This document shows positions 36,601 to 57,179 of a stretch of DNA of 60,007 bases, in pieces. Under the pieces are notes generated by a model. That model made no database searches. It saw only the letters and a list, made by a program, of their open reading frames with translations, and was not told the origin of the DNA. The DNA comes from Lingula anatina. Lineage: Eukaryota; Brachiopoda; Lingulata; Lingulida; Lingulidae. Numbering within the stretch: position 1 is the stretch's first letter; each line of letters begins with the position of its first letter. Where the stretch lies: NCBI RefSeq assembly GCF_001039355.2, contig NW_019775478.1, forward strand, positions 269,434-329,440, in the 5' to 3' direction. Position numbers and translations under genes: made by a program.

Positions 36601-38643
36601 TACTTATTTAAAACATTACCTACTCAAAGATCTTAGGTACATCTTTATTATTATTATTATTATTCTTTGCTCAAAAAAGTAATCTATTTTGCTTGCTAAG
36701 AAAAGAATCATAAGTTTTTTTTTTAGATTAGAGAAATTCTACTGTCTTACAGGTAGACAAATTCATTGCCACTGTCAATAGAAATTTGGTGGATTCCAAT
36801 ATGTTCCTGAGGAGTCTGATTTTATCTCTGGAACACTTCACCACAATACAGCCCGAGTTTGCAGGTAGGTACACTGTTTGTTTCACCCCATCCAAAATAA
36901 GTTATTATAAAGATGCATCTATGAAGATCTTCTATAAAGGTGTAATTTGATTAACAAAAAAGGTAATGAATGAAATTTCTTTTTTTTTTCTTCAAATCCA
37001 AGAAGAAGGCATAGGGGATGAAAGCTTGGATTAGATATTACATTTTTATAGTAGATCTTCGTAGATGCATCTTTGTAATAACTTATTTATTTCTTAAAGA
37101 TCTATATGGTTATTTGATATGAATTTTCATCCCATCAACTTACAAAGAAAAGACTGCAGCTGTTTCAGTTGCATTTCACAATCTTGAATTTAAGAATCTG
37201 TTATGTTTTTTATTTTTATTTTTTATTATTTTTTTAAATTTTATTTATTTATTTATTTTTTTTTAAATTTTTTTGGCAAATGAAAAACTCACTGAATGTA
37301 CAAAAATGATTATCACCAGTTCTATTTGAAATTATGTCTTCAGATTATGTAACAAAAGAATGCCATTTGCTCAAGTACCTGGATGAGTTTGGGAGGCAAG
37401 TCGACTACCTCCACCGCCTGGTCAATATCATCAATGTACAAACTCTGACACAGGTGAGATGAGTTTGACTTGAACTTACTAGTAAGCATTTTCATTTGTT
37501 GCACTGTGTAAACTGAGTTGGGTATTTGATTTTGATTAATAGTGATAAGCAGCTTGCTGAGGCCTTTCAGTCCAAAGTTGAAGAATTTAAGGCAGATACT
37601 ATGCTTGTGCATAGAATCTTAAAAGGTTTTGTGGTGATTTATTTATTTATTTATTCATTTCATCCAGGAAAATGTCAGTTGCCTGAACACAACGCTAGTA
37701 TTCCTCATGTTTGCCAACCGCCGTGGAGAACTTCCAAAATATTTGTCTGCTCTGAGAGAGGAGAAGTACTGTCGTCCCCACGAGAAGAAGGGCGGCGATG
37801 TCCTCATGAAGAATTTCAGGTACAGTAATAATCCACAAATTTTGAACATAATTGACAAACAAGGGAAAGCAATATAGTGATTTGTAAGTCGCTCTTCGGA
37901 CTGGAAGTAGGAATGTGTTAAGCAGGTTGAACTCTTGCCAGAAACCACATTATCACTGAAATAGGAAAAATGATGACTAGTTTAGATATTACTTGAAGAG
38001 CAAAAAGGTTTGTCTTTAACGATAAAGTATTAAAATGGGATGAAAAAAAATTATAACTACCCTAGATAAAAGAACTGGATGAAAAAACTCAAATAACTAC
38101 TCTGGAGAAATTTCCTGTTGTGTTTACGTTTTAGAGGAAAGACATAATAACATTGGAAAGCAGCATTATGTGAGGATTTATTTAAGTCCTCTTATATTTC
38201 AGAGACCTGCTATTGTTCTGGCAGGAGCACTATCTCCACAAAGATAAAGACTGCAGTGCACTGGAGAAGGTAGGGACTGACAGCCAGGATGTTTTTATTT
38301 GTAAATTAAATATTGTTTTGTAATTTCAAATTGAGAAGAATTAATAGTATAATGATGTCCAAAAATTTACATAGATGCCCATGTTGTCATGTGTTAGAAA
38401 GTAATTTATGTATGAAATTTTTTTAATTACATCTTTTTGAAAGATTTATATGTAATTAGCTCTTTACATATAAAGCAGAAACATTTTGAATTTACGAAAA
38501 CTTGTAACTTGTTGCTCTTTCAGAGTTCTAGAATCAGCTTCGACTACTGGAAGAAAACTGTGACATTATTGGTGGACGATGACCGTAATCAGCACACTTC
38601 TGTCCTCCATTATATCCCTCCAGACAAATGCAGGGACAACTGA
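27684..38643 (+). CDS. TRPC4AP: TRPC4-associated protein (TRPC4AP/TRUSS), 22 exons, about 785 aa
   Basis: Exons: 27684-27785, 28295-28471, 28772-28885, 29162-29222, 29692-29756, 30241-30400, 30705-30815, 31283-31345, 31685-31753, 32544-32663, 33225-33358, 33685-33764, 34189-34308, 34841-34896, 35278-35326, 35772-35946, 36163-36303, 36753-36864, 37344-37453, 37668-37819, 38203-38269 and 38524-38643. All are GT-AG and in phase; total 2358 nt against 797 aa in human. Diagnostic stretches are KLANFCRILAVTISDLD, EVVYVLGLFLVG, KKEPNASTFRFWLARAVESY, SFDLLGELVKFN, INVQTLTQENVSCLNT and FWQEHYLHKDKDCSALE. The protein is an ARM-like helical scaffold. In mammals it binds TRPC4 and TNF-R1 complexes and serves as a DDB1-CUL4 substrate receptor, for example for MYC. 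AATAAA motifs at 40351 and 40467 suggest a long 3' UTR. Confidence 0.95.
29833..29948. repeat. Two-copy tandem repeat in TRPC4AP intron 5
   Basis: A unit of about 58 bp ('ggggtgtacgttttgctgaa', 'gtttatatatccttt', 'gttttaagtc.tctta') occurs twice head to tail with few differences. Confidence 0.85.
36894..37088. mobile_element. MITE-like element with about 55-bp terminal inverted repeats in TRPC4AP intron 18
   Basis: The left arm begins AAATAAGTTATTATAAAG, then ATGCATCTATGAAGATCT; the right arm is its reverse complement with roughly 10 percent mismatch over the outer 40 bp and weaker matching beyond. The interior is about 90 bp and non-coding. Confidence 0.8.
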
Positions 38644-41150
38644 ATAAGGTCAGGGTCAGGTCAAGGTTATGTTGAAGGTCAGGTCAAAGGTCAGTGGCCA
38701 ACATGTATAGTGCAAGTGTAAATCTGGATGTATTCCCTCTGATGGGGCAGATGTACAGAATTATGCCCCAGTCATGCATGAACAATATTAATTCATTATT
38801 GTCATACAGTGGAATTTTATCGTGGAAACGCAGACATTTTTTTATTGTCTCTGGACTGTCGCGTCTGGTCAGATTTATCTGTTGCACTGTGAGTAGCTGC
38901 TACAAATGACTGGCTTGAGATTTTTCATTGGTTAACACTGTTTGCCTTTAGAAATAGCCATATCATTAAGTCAGATTTCAGTGTGAATTCATGATTATTG
39001 TTGGAATTCAGAGCAATAAGTATTGAGCCTTAGGTAATTATAACATACCAAGTGAGTGATGTTTTAGGCTGTTTGTGATGTATGTTGAAAAGATTTGCAT
39101 TTTGGAAATTTGCAATGAGGAGTAGGATGGCTGTTTTCATTGTTTGTGTAAGTGCTGACAGTTTTAGTGTATCATGATAAAAAAATTACATTTTCATCCT
39201 GGGAGAGAGAATTTTGATGGAAGTCCATGAGAAATTTTGCCATGTATGTTGCGGGTCTTATTTTTGTCCTCTTGTTCAAATTATACATCTTGTGATAAGA
39301 AGTCATTGTCTTAATTATCCAGATGCATTCAACATATCAGCCAATTGTATAATATATGCTGCAATATTGTACTCTGCACAGTTGAAAGGTCTTCTTTTCA
39401 TAGGTGTCTGCTAAAACATGTCAGAAATTGAAGTATTGTAATTGGCAGCTAGGTGAAACAAAAATTCAAAAATGCTTAGTTTACATATCTGTGGTGTAGA
39501 CCAGAGGCAAGTTTGACTTAAGAACTTCTTCAAAAATTGGTGTAGGTTTTAGACCATAAAACTGGTCCTCTTCTGCTGAATCCATAATAGTTATTACTTA
39601 AAATATTGGTCTGAAACTTGCTATACAGCAGGTACAATATTCCATCAAGTTGGTCTGTTATGGATATTTATTTCTTGGGTCACAGGAAACAGAAATTTTG
39701 CTCTGGACTAAAAGTTAATACCAATTTTTGTTTTAAGTTTTCGTGTGAAACACACCTTGGGTGGGAAGTCCAGTCATTATGTAAGTGTGAATTTGTGTAC
39801 ACTGTAAATGGTCTGTAACATCCACTGTAGAACTAGACGCATATGGTCAATAGGGCAGTTCATGGTCAGATTATAAATCTGACTCTGTTGTCCTCTAGTT
39901 TTGTCCTGTGGATTTTATGATTTATATTGAAAGTAATTTTTTGGGTTGATGTCAAAATTGCATGCTGTGACATTTTTTTACGTTCATAAAATCCTTTTAA
40001 AGCAGGAATTGAGATATGCATTTATATAGTATGTCATCAAGTGATATGGTAGACCAGTTGGCTATAAAGAATTGGGCAAATGTCAGTTAAACTAGGGGAT
40101 CCTGCCTATGAAGGGTACAACACCTGCTGGAAATATGAAAATTTGTACATTAGGTTATTTCTTTTCAATTGATCTGAGATGTGCAGTACAAAAAAAAGTC
40201 TTGGCCAGTGGTATTTTAATATCATTTATTTAACAATGCCTCCATATATGTGATGCTCTGAATATTTCAATCATTTAAATTGTATTGCACGGGCATTGAG
40301 TAATTTTTTCTAGTTATTTTCCTTTTACAGTCTAGCAGACGTGAGTGGAAAATAAAGATTTTAATTCAGAAATTTTTATCCAGGCATAAACAGCATGATA
40401 AGTCTATGAGATAGAGAAAGAATCATTTTAAAGTTATTTTAAGGCCATGTAAACTTCTGTATATGTAATAAAGGTGGATTTTTTCATTTGGTTGTATGAT
40501 TGAACTTGATATTTTTCATTCTAAAAATTTTTTCTAATGGGCAAAATCATGAAAGCACCAATACCATGATTAGAAAAGATCTTTTAAAGTTGGGTTTTAA
40601 CTTGAAGAATAAAATGAAAACTTTTTTTTTTTTGTAAAATGAGCCAATTGCTCCCAATGACATTATTTACTAAATTATTACTATCAAACTTTTTTTTTTT
40701 CTAAATATTTGGAGAACTGAAATCAGTTGCTCTCGCTTCCCTGTGATCATCAATATTTATGAAGAACTTTTAAAAGATGTACGTCCACTGACAAACCGTG
40801 ATTTAAAAAATAACTTTACCGGCCAAAAAAATAAATTTAACAAAGACAGTATTTTATTTTCTTTTGAAAAGTTTAATCACCAGACAACTTATAACAACAC
40901 AGCTGACACTGACCATAAGGAAATATCATATTTGATGCATAAATAATGTTATATAAATCACATTATGAAAAACACTTGCACTGGAGTCTGCACCCATTTT
41001 ACAAAGATGAGGCATTTTTCCTGAATTTTTCTGTTTATGCATGATACAAATGAAGATGTAAAGAAGTGAACAATTTACTTTCTGAGCGCGTAAAAAAGAT
41101 GCTTCTTTGAAATTAAAATTAAGTTAAATTATATTTAAAAGTTTTTCTGT
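38644..41150. other. Probable TRPC4AP 3' UTR and downstream DNA
   Basis: There is no coding frame of note. Just after the TRPC4AP stop codon is a run of AGGTCA half-sites (38647-38693), including a perfect AGGTCAAAGGTCA at 38681-38693. Candidate polyadenylation signals AATAAA are at 40351-40356 and 40467-40472. Confidence 0.55.
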
Positions 41151-41151
41151 T

Positions 41152-41226
41152 AAGCAAGAAAGGTCTTCTGGGAGAAGCCATCTACAATTGCAAAGTCTTC
41201 CTTGGGGGGAAGTTGTATACCTACCT
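41152..41226 (-). CDS. Exon-like island, possible terminal exon of an unidentified minus-strand gene
   Basis: Behind a strong minus-strand acceptor (poly-T, then CTTTTCAG) the frame reads VGIQLPPKEDFAIVDGFSQK, four more residues, and a stop. The island is less AT-rich than its surroundings. No partner exon was found with certainty. Its phase would also fit the penultimate PRPF4B exon, so an alternative PRPF4B 3' end cannot be excluded. Confidence 0.35.
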
Positions 41227-42377
41227 GAAAAGAAAAAAAAACAAGGTTATGAAAACTATATAATTAATATGAATTTTGATGGCATATTAAGAATAAAAAC
41301 CTGCAGACACCTGCAATACTTTTCCTTTCTTTACATCAAAACTTTTTGAAATGGTGCACAAAATAAGCCAGTAAAGGCTGCAGAATCTCAAAAGTCTAGG
41401 ATGTAGAGGATGATATTGCAGATGTTTGTCAAAGGTTAGAATTCCGGGGCAAGTGCTTCTTGTAAGTTTTATCAGTAAATATAAACACTGCATTCGTAAA
41501 ATTGTTCTAAAAGTGAAAAAAAAAAAAAAAAAGGCATTAATTGTTGTTTACTCCTGAAAATGCAAATTCAAAATTAGGGGTTTTATTCTTGACATCTTCA
41601 AAGTTTTCATTTGCCAGCAGCTACAACAGAACAGGATTTCATAGAACTGTTCTCATCAAAAAGAACATTTGGGTGCAATTCCTACAACTGAGCTCTTTTC
41701 CAGGTTTCAATGAATGAATGTTTTAGAAAGAAAAAAAGCAAGTACTAATACCAATAAGAATTGCATTTCTATGTTGGTAATATTTGAAATCGTAAGAATT
41801 TTGAAATGGGTTGTAAAAAGCACCAATGTAGCATAGTATTTCAAGTGACAGCTCATGGCTTTTCTTAAATAAATCTTCTGATTTTAATTTAAATACCCGA
41901 CTACTTATTTCTTTGATTTGCCCCTTATTCCATTAAAATGTGCAATTTTAATCTGTTGGTATAATGAAGGAAATGAATCATTTGCCTGGCTTATGCCACC
42001 AACTTCATGCCATGGGGTGTCACACTCAAATATTGAAGCAAAACTAATATTAGATTTTGACACATTAAGTATTTAAATAACGCCACAGTTAAGAAATATA
42101 ATTTGTTTATACATATTGTTTATTAATGTAACTAAAAAATGGAAAGATACATACCTTCAGTATCAAATAATACAGAAAAACCTCATCAAGATTTTTTTTT
42201 CCCAAAAACACATTTTTCCCAGCTATCTTTCCTTTGGCAATATAATTAAGCCACAGTAGGGAAAAAACAAAACATAATTTTCAACTGACAACTTGCATAC
42301 AAAGTTTCTTTAAAAGTAATACCATGCAATTGCCAGATATAACTTAATCTTCATGTAAAAACACATGGTAAGACACT

Positions 42378-42471
42378 TTTTAAACTAAGGTCAACCTTGA
42401 AGCTGTCCTGTCTTGTCTTCGGTCTTCCGTCTCAAAGCCTCTGGTTTCATCTATGGTTCTGCTAGCATATC
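42378..42471 (-). CDS. Second exon-like island on the minus strand
   Basis: After a good acceptor (TTTTTCTTTTAG) one frame stays open: YASRTIDETRGFETEDRRQD, then RTASRLTLV and a stop. It is strongly charged and of unknown homology. Its phase does not join directly to the 41152-41226 island, so the two may be alternative or unrelated. Confidence 0.3.
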
Positions 42472-43011
42472 TAAAAGAAAAATCAAAACCTTGTCTAGAA
42501 TGAAGTTAATTTCCACTCAACTCATTTATTTGTTAGTTTTACCAATCTCTCTNAGGTGGGGGACTATCATAAATTTTTAGGTTGATTTAAGATAATCTTA
42601 AAGAATTGAGCCATTTAAAAACCAGTGACATCGTTTTTCTTTTTGTCTCTCAGCACGTGTCCAAATGCAACCCTTTGGGTAGTTTTCAATATCTTTTTGC
42701 CAGGTTTGAACTATTCATTTAGGCAAATTACTACATATCCATATATTCAAGTCTGTTAAAATCTACACAGCCAATTTATCATTCACCAATAACTTTTTTT
42801 TAATAACCCTGCTCTCGGTTGAAATAATAGCAGTCTAAATTCTTTAATAATAAGCTGACTCAACAGCACACAAAGACTACTAGATTCTTTCAATTTGCTT
42901 TAGGTAACTTTAAAAAAAAATATCCGTGCAAAATACATTAATAAAAAAAACAAATAATTGTGTCTCATTTTCATGCACTTGAAAGGGTGTCAACTCCTAT
43001 TCAACTAATTT

Positions 43012-43547
43012 ATGATAAAAAAATATATCTATGTTTGCTTTTTTCATACTCTGTTCATGTTCATGATCTTCTGCCAGCAACACAGGACTGTGGTGCCATC
43101 TATTTGCCTGCTTCAGCATTATGAGACCAAGTGCCAATGGCATCGGTGTACAAACAATGTGGAGGGGCCTTCAAAACCCCTGGCTCCGGAATATTTCAGC
43201 CGACAGGAGCAAAAGAGGACAATAAATTAGAAAATTGCTCAGAAAAGTGTTCTTTTGTTGGTTAATAAAATTTGTGCTACATGAAAGTAACTAAAAAGTT
43301 TTTAGTGTACTTAGTAAACTCAACATGTAGCTTGTACACCTGTCAAGTTATCGAATCAAATTTCTACATGAAGTATGGATTTACTAACAGTATGACACAA
43401 ACAAAGTATATTACCGCTTCAAAAAGCAGCATTTTGCCTTTTATTCTACTGCTAGAATTGATTTCTCCATCCACAGGCAAGCAGCCACAGTCAGGGAAAA
43501 CTAGTAGCGTACCTGTGAAACAAGAATCGCAGAAGCATTTAAATTGA
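43012..43547 (+). other. Two further exon-like islands of uncertain strand
   Basis: At 43075-43228 a plus-strand acceptor (CTTCTGCCAG) is followed by an open stretch containing QHRTVVPSICLLQHYETKC and ending RQEQKRTIN. At 43480-43547 an acceptor (CTCCATCCACAG) is followed by KQPQSGKTSSVPVKQESQKH, two residues and a stop. A minus-strand acceptor also abuts the second island, so the strand is unclear. No homologue was recognised. Confidence 0.25.
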
Positions 43548-44680
43548 TCTTACAATACAAATCAAACTAAATCAATAACTTGAAAAGATTGGTTGTGTAA
43601 AAATCCCTGGATTATCATTTTTTTTTTAAAAAAAGGAGATTTAACATTGACATTGCTGGTAGATGTTAATGGATTACTAAAATTTTTAATATTTTTGTAC
43701 AACAATAAAAAATCAACTTCTTAAGATCTAGGTGCTAAACCCTTAAACTTTTTCTTAACAATTTTTCAATACTGCAAAACATTTTTCAGGTCATTCATTG
43801 TCAGGATGAAACTTGACACTGCAACATAGAAAACGCAAGAAGTTGATTTTTTATGTTGAAGAGAGCACAAAAACTTATAAACTTTTTCCTGAACCATTAA
43901 GCTTATTTAAACAGATGGGAAATAAATCATTACATTTCATAGACTACAATTACTTTAATCTGTTTCTAACTGACTAAACAACCAAGCTTTCCAAGTATTA
44001 CAACATGTGAAGTACATCAATCATAAAATGGTAACATAACAAATAAAATGTAAAAATAAATGGCCATTGAGGAAGTCTCAACTCCTTCTGTGACCCCATC
44101 AAATTCGAGTCATCCTGCCAGCTTTTCTTGCTTGCAGCACCCTCTATCAACACAGCATGAAATTGTCAAAGAAGGAATGGACAACTTTAAGTCAGATTAC
44201 TATCATGGTGACAATGTATGCACAGTTCAAGATCTGTTTCCCATTTTGAAAAGACCTGATAAACTTTTGATCTCCTACGACTACTTCATGGTCAGAGAAC
44301 CTGAAAAATGCATACATCTCACACATCAATGTTTTACACAAAAATACAATAATGAAATGTCTATCTTCTCATCATACAAATATAATTCTTTGTCTTATAA
44401 GAGTCAAAGACCTCCATCAGCTGGTCCATTGTTTTGAGGCAATAGTTTCAGCACTTGTGTACTTTCGGATTTTAAACGTCTGCACTTTTTTTCAAAATGC
44501 TTTCACTCAATCATAGAAGAGGAAAAAAAACCTCATTCCATTCTTTGTATTGTCATAATGCATTTCAACCAATAAGTCAGAACAAAAACTTCCTAATTTT
44601 TGATCAGTACAACCTTTATCACCAATCAAACCTGATTCCAGTTGTCATAATTATTATCTCTCGCTCTCTCAAGATGATCA

Positions 44681-44881
<201 letters not shown>

Positions 44882-45155
44882 CTAGAATACAACATACATA
44901 CATATTTTCCTGCTGTGAACCCATTAGGAGGGGCGTGGGGGAGGGGGGAGTCAAGCCATTGGTGCCAATAAGTAGAGGTATTCAGGACTGTCCTATCCCG
45001 TTAATTTAAATCTAGGGGACATACTTTAATTATTTTTTACTGAAACATAACATATACAGTACACATCTCATATATCATCTTTTTTAATATGATCTTTGAT
45101 CGCTGAAATCTTGATTTTTAAATGTTTTTGTTTCTGTGTTGGTCAAATGTTGTCA

Positions 45156-45690
<535 letters not shown>

Positions 45691-45927
45691 TGTGCCCTGA
45701 CCTCCACTGAAAAAGCTCTAGGATATGATAAAATTCATCATGTAGGATTGAAGTAATATTTTAAAAGCACACAATGAGAGTTGGGCCTTTGCAAAGTAAA
45801 TTTTTCATTAAGCTAGGAATGTCAACACTTAATCACCAGAAAATTTCGGAAAATCACAGTTAAGACCATTCTTCAGTCCTAAGTTATTCAATGAAAATAG
45901 TCTAGATTTAAGCTTCAAAAAAATTCA

Positions 45928-46056
<129 letters not shown>

Positions 46057-46307
46057 TTATTAACAATAATAACAACAACAATAATAATATAGTTTCTTTC
46101 ATGGCTCACTTATGTGCACAAATAATAAATAGTCATTATAATAACTTAATATCAGTGCTAGCGCCACCGAATCTGAATTCAATAAAAATAAAACATGTAT
46201 TTGAAAATTTACAAGCAGCAAAGCTCACCAAGAACATCCGTTTTAATTTGCTGTATGTAATTTATCTTCCTGCATTAATTAAATAAAAAAAAAAAAAAAA
46301 CATATCA

Positions 46308-46560
<253 letters not shown>

Positions 46561-46575
46561 CAACAATAATGAAAA

Positions 46576-46576
46576 N
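46576..46576. other. Single-N assembly gap between near-identical segments
   Basis: The bases after the N (46577 onward) realign with 44550 onward, so two overlapping contigs appear to have been abutted rather than merged. Confidence 0.8.
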
Positions 46577-46713
46577 GTTCTTTGTATTGTCATAATGCAT
46601 TTCAACCAATAAGTCAGAACAAAAACTTCCTAATTTTTGATCAGTACAACCTTTATCACCAATCAAACCTGATTCCAGTTGTCATAATATTATCTCTCGC
46701 TCTCTCAAGATGA

Positions 46714-54852
<8,139 letters not shown>

Positions 54853-55413
54853 CTGAAAAGTAACAAATAAGATATAAACCCTAACAATCAATATACTAAT
54901 TTCTCCATATCAAAGTTAGGTAATTTGCACCAATAGACAGAATGAATGTTGCATCAAACAGAATTTTGTGCCTTTATATACTTATCACAACACTCATTCT
55001 ACACCAGTTTTAGTACTTATGCAGTATGCCCCCCCCCCCCCCCTTTACTTATATACATAATGTCTCTGCTATTCAAATAAATTAGTTTTTCATTTTTCCC
55101 CTGATTTTTCAGTTTTCAATTCCTTATATTATTTTTATGTTGTTTATTTTGGACAATAAAGACCAAAGTTGAGGCATATGTACCCAAGGGATGGGTTCCT
55201 GGGGATAAGCTACCCTTGACAAAGCAATTAAGTAACAGAGGCTATGACTCCCCACTGACACCATCTATTATGATTTTTCTTAAATTAAGGTAACTTTTTA
55301 AATAGATTTAAAAAATATATCACAAACTTACAGTTATTTTAAACAAAAAGAAAAGAATCTTAAAAAAAAAAAAAAAGGTAAGCCCACATGCCGTAACACA
55401 GCTTCACAGCTAT
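54853..55413. other. PRPF4B upstream intron or flank
   Basis: AT-rich, with a poly-C tract near 55028 and an A15 run at 55362-55376. That run reads as a T-run terminator for the tRNA on the opposite strand. I could not find the missing short PRPF4B exon 1 here. Confidence 0.4.
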
Positions 55414-55484
55414 GCCGTGACCAGGATTCGAACCTGGGTTGTCTCGGCCACAACGAGAAGTACTAACCACTATACGATCACGGC
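55414..55484 (-). tRNA. tRNA-His (anticodon GTG)
   Basis: The minus strand begins GCCGTGATCGTATAGTGGTT and ends GGTCACGGC. The acceptor stem GCCGTGA/TCACGGC pairs fully. The anticodon arm TCTCG-TTGTGGC-CGAGA places GTG in the loop, and the T arm CCAGG-TTCGAAT-CCTGG pairs fully. The B box GGTTCGAATCC is at 55424-55434. The D arm is the same as the animal tRNA-His I know. A 15-T run (plus-strand A15, 55362-55376) about 37 nt downstream is a plausible Pol III terminator. No poly-A tail follows, so it looks like a true gene rather than a SINE. Confidence 0.93.
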
Positions 55485-55733
55485 TGGTACTGCGGGCTGG
55501 ATGAAAAAGTGCCAAATATTGTACTCAAAAGGTACAATACGTCGTAAACACCTTCATATAGACCATATATCGCGTTTGCTAGCAATAAAAAGTTTGGGAA
55601 GAATAAGCAATTTATTTTCAAGTTCGATTGAAATATATATGCAGATGGGGAAACGTTCTTGAAGTCAACACCGCAAGATCTTACATTTACTACAATCAAC
55701 CGAAAGATCAGCGAGATTGACCGCCCAGACTTC

Positions 55734-55743
55734 TTGGCGCCAA
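55734..55743. promoter_or_regulatory. Palindromic E2F-type site TTGGCGCCAA
   Basis: Perfect 10-bp palindrome matching the E2F consensus. It lies about 80 bp upstream of the plus-strand ATG at 55821 and between that ATG and the divergent PRPF4B gene. It is a candidate shared promoter element. Confidence 0.4.
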
Positions 55744-55820
55744 ATACCACACGCTGTCAAAATCTGACGAACACGTGTCACTGTTCACCTACATGGATAA
55801 CTGATTTGTCAACAATAAAA

Positions 55821-55973
55821 ATGACGTCTTCCTTAACTCCATGGGAGCTTCATAGAGAGTTCCACTGGGTATTGACGTTACCTGTGAGTCACTTTCCCCA
55901 GATGCATGAAGACCTTTCTCCAATAGCCTCATTCCCTGAAGAAGATGTCCTGATAGACATCGAAATATTGGAG
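55821..55973 (+). CDS. Possible first coding exon of a small unidentified gene, head-to-head with PRPF4B
   Basis: From ATG 55821 the frame reads MTSSLTPWELHREFHWVLTL, then SHFPQMHEDL, and ends FPEEDVLIDIEILE before a GTAAAA donor at 55974. A stronger GTGAGT donor lies inside it at 55884 and is also in phase 0. The island is less AT-rich than its surroundings and starts close to a promoter-like site. I do not recognise the protein. Downstream candidates at 58497-58572 and 58699-58776 are listed separately; the join is not proven. Confidence 0.4.
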
Positions 55974-56025
55974 GTAAAACCTATCTCAATATTAGCTGTT
56001 GACTGAAGAAAAATTCACATCATTC

Positions 56026-57179
56026 TTATAACTTAACACAGCTGATGAAATTCTTCTCTGACTTAGCTGCCTCTCTGTAGTCAAATTCTTCTAGAGGAGG
56101 ACCTTGAATTGACACTAGAAGAAGTGCATTCAATACATCTGAAGTTAGTCTGTTCCTCAGCCTGGTTTTCACTCTCTTCAGAACAGAAAATCCTCTTTCA
56201 CAGTCTGAAAATTTAAGCATAATTCTATTGGTGATCTATTAAACCAATAGGGTATTTGTGCCCAAGGGTAATATATCTATTACAGGCACCATCTACAATG
56301 CATTTCTATGGTTAAACAATGGTATTTGATGTTTATGTAGCGTTACATAATAATTTAACGACGCAACGATCTTCCGTCAGACAGATATACGATAGCATCG
56401 ACGTTACTGCCTTTGCCCTGCTCTAAATGACTGCGAATGAACTTTTATTGATATTTAAATTAACAAATGGGTTCAAAGTCTCGTAAAGCTTCTCACATTT
56501 TAAAAATAATCTAATCATTCCGGAATAAAAACGTATGAATACATCATCTCATTGGGATTGCTCACGTTCAAGTGGATTGCGGGAAGGGCAGGTCTAATAT
56601 TCAAGACTGTCAATCTACTTCCTTATACAAGCATAAAGGCGGGGTAAACGGAGCACGTGACAAAATCAGCCTATCGCTATGCAAGACTACTTTTCACAAA
56701 CGTCATTCATGAAGAGCACATGGTCGAAACTGGCTAAAACTGCCTACGTGATCGGTAAATGTACAATGTATCTTTTCGATATATTAGCGGCCACGTTTTC
56801 TTGTAATACGAAAGAAATACATATGTATTAAAGCAACATCCCTGACATTAAAGTGATTGGTTTGGTTTTATTTTCCAGTTGTATATAGATTCCAGTAAGT
56901 AATGAGGTAACAAATGCAAGATATGGTGAAATTTGTAAAATTTTATAACGTTAATGATGAATAATGTAGTCAACTTACCTTCATCGGGTTCATGTCGAAG
57001 CCATGTATACTTCTTCAACCACGGAGCGTTAAACTCCGTCCTATGTTTGGGTTTTTTAGGTGCTGGTTCGCTGGTCGTTTCGTCATTTACCTGTACGGAT
57101 GTATCCACTATTTTGTTTGATGAATGTGACTCTCCGCAGGTTTTAAAAAAGACTTCAATGTGCTCTGCTTTGACGCCAT
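56026..57179 (-). pseudogene. hAT-like transposase relic (ZNF862/TTF-type finger family), internally deleted and frameshifted
   Basis: An N-terminal part (57179 down to 56979) starts MASKQSTLKSF, a usual opening of such hAT proteins. It then shifts frame in the T/A homopolymer at 57141-57150 and continues as TCGESHSSNK and NAPWLKKYTWLRHEPDE, the WL.KYPWL motif that precedes the first finger. It ends at a GTAAGT donor (56978). The C-terminal part (56204 down to 56026) follows a TTTTCAG acceptor and reads CERGFSVLKRVKTRLRNRL...VSIQGPPLEEFD, the hAT dimerisation tail. The RNase-H-like catalytic core is absent. The two exon ends are phase-compatible. Confidence 0.7.

Noticed and set aside
44060-44437. 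125-codon plus-strand frame beginning MAIEEVSTPSVTP
   Set aside because: It lies in the likely 3' UTR of PRPF4B on the other strand, has no recognised homology, and its second half drifts into AT-rich K/N/Y/S residues. I kept it out of the annotation, though RNA data could revive it.
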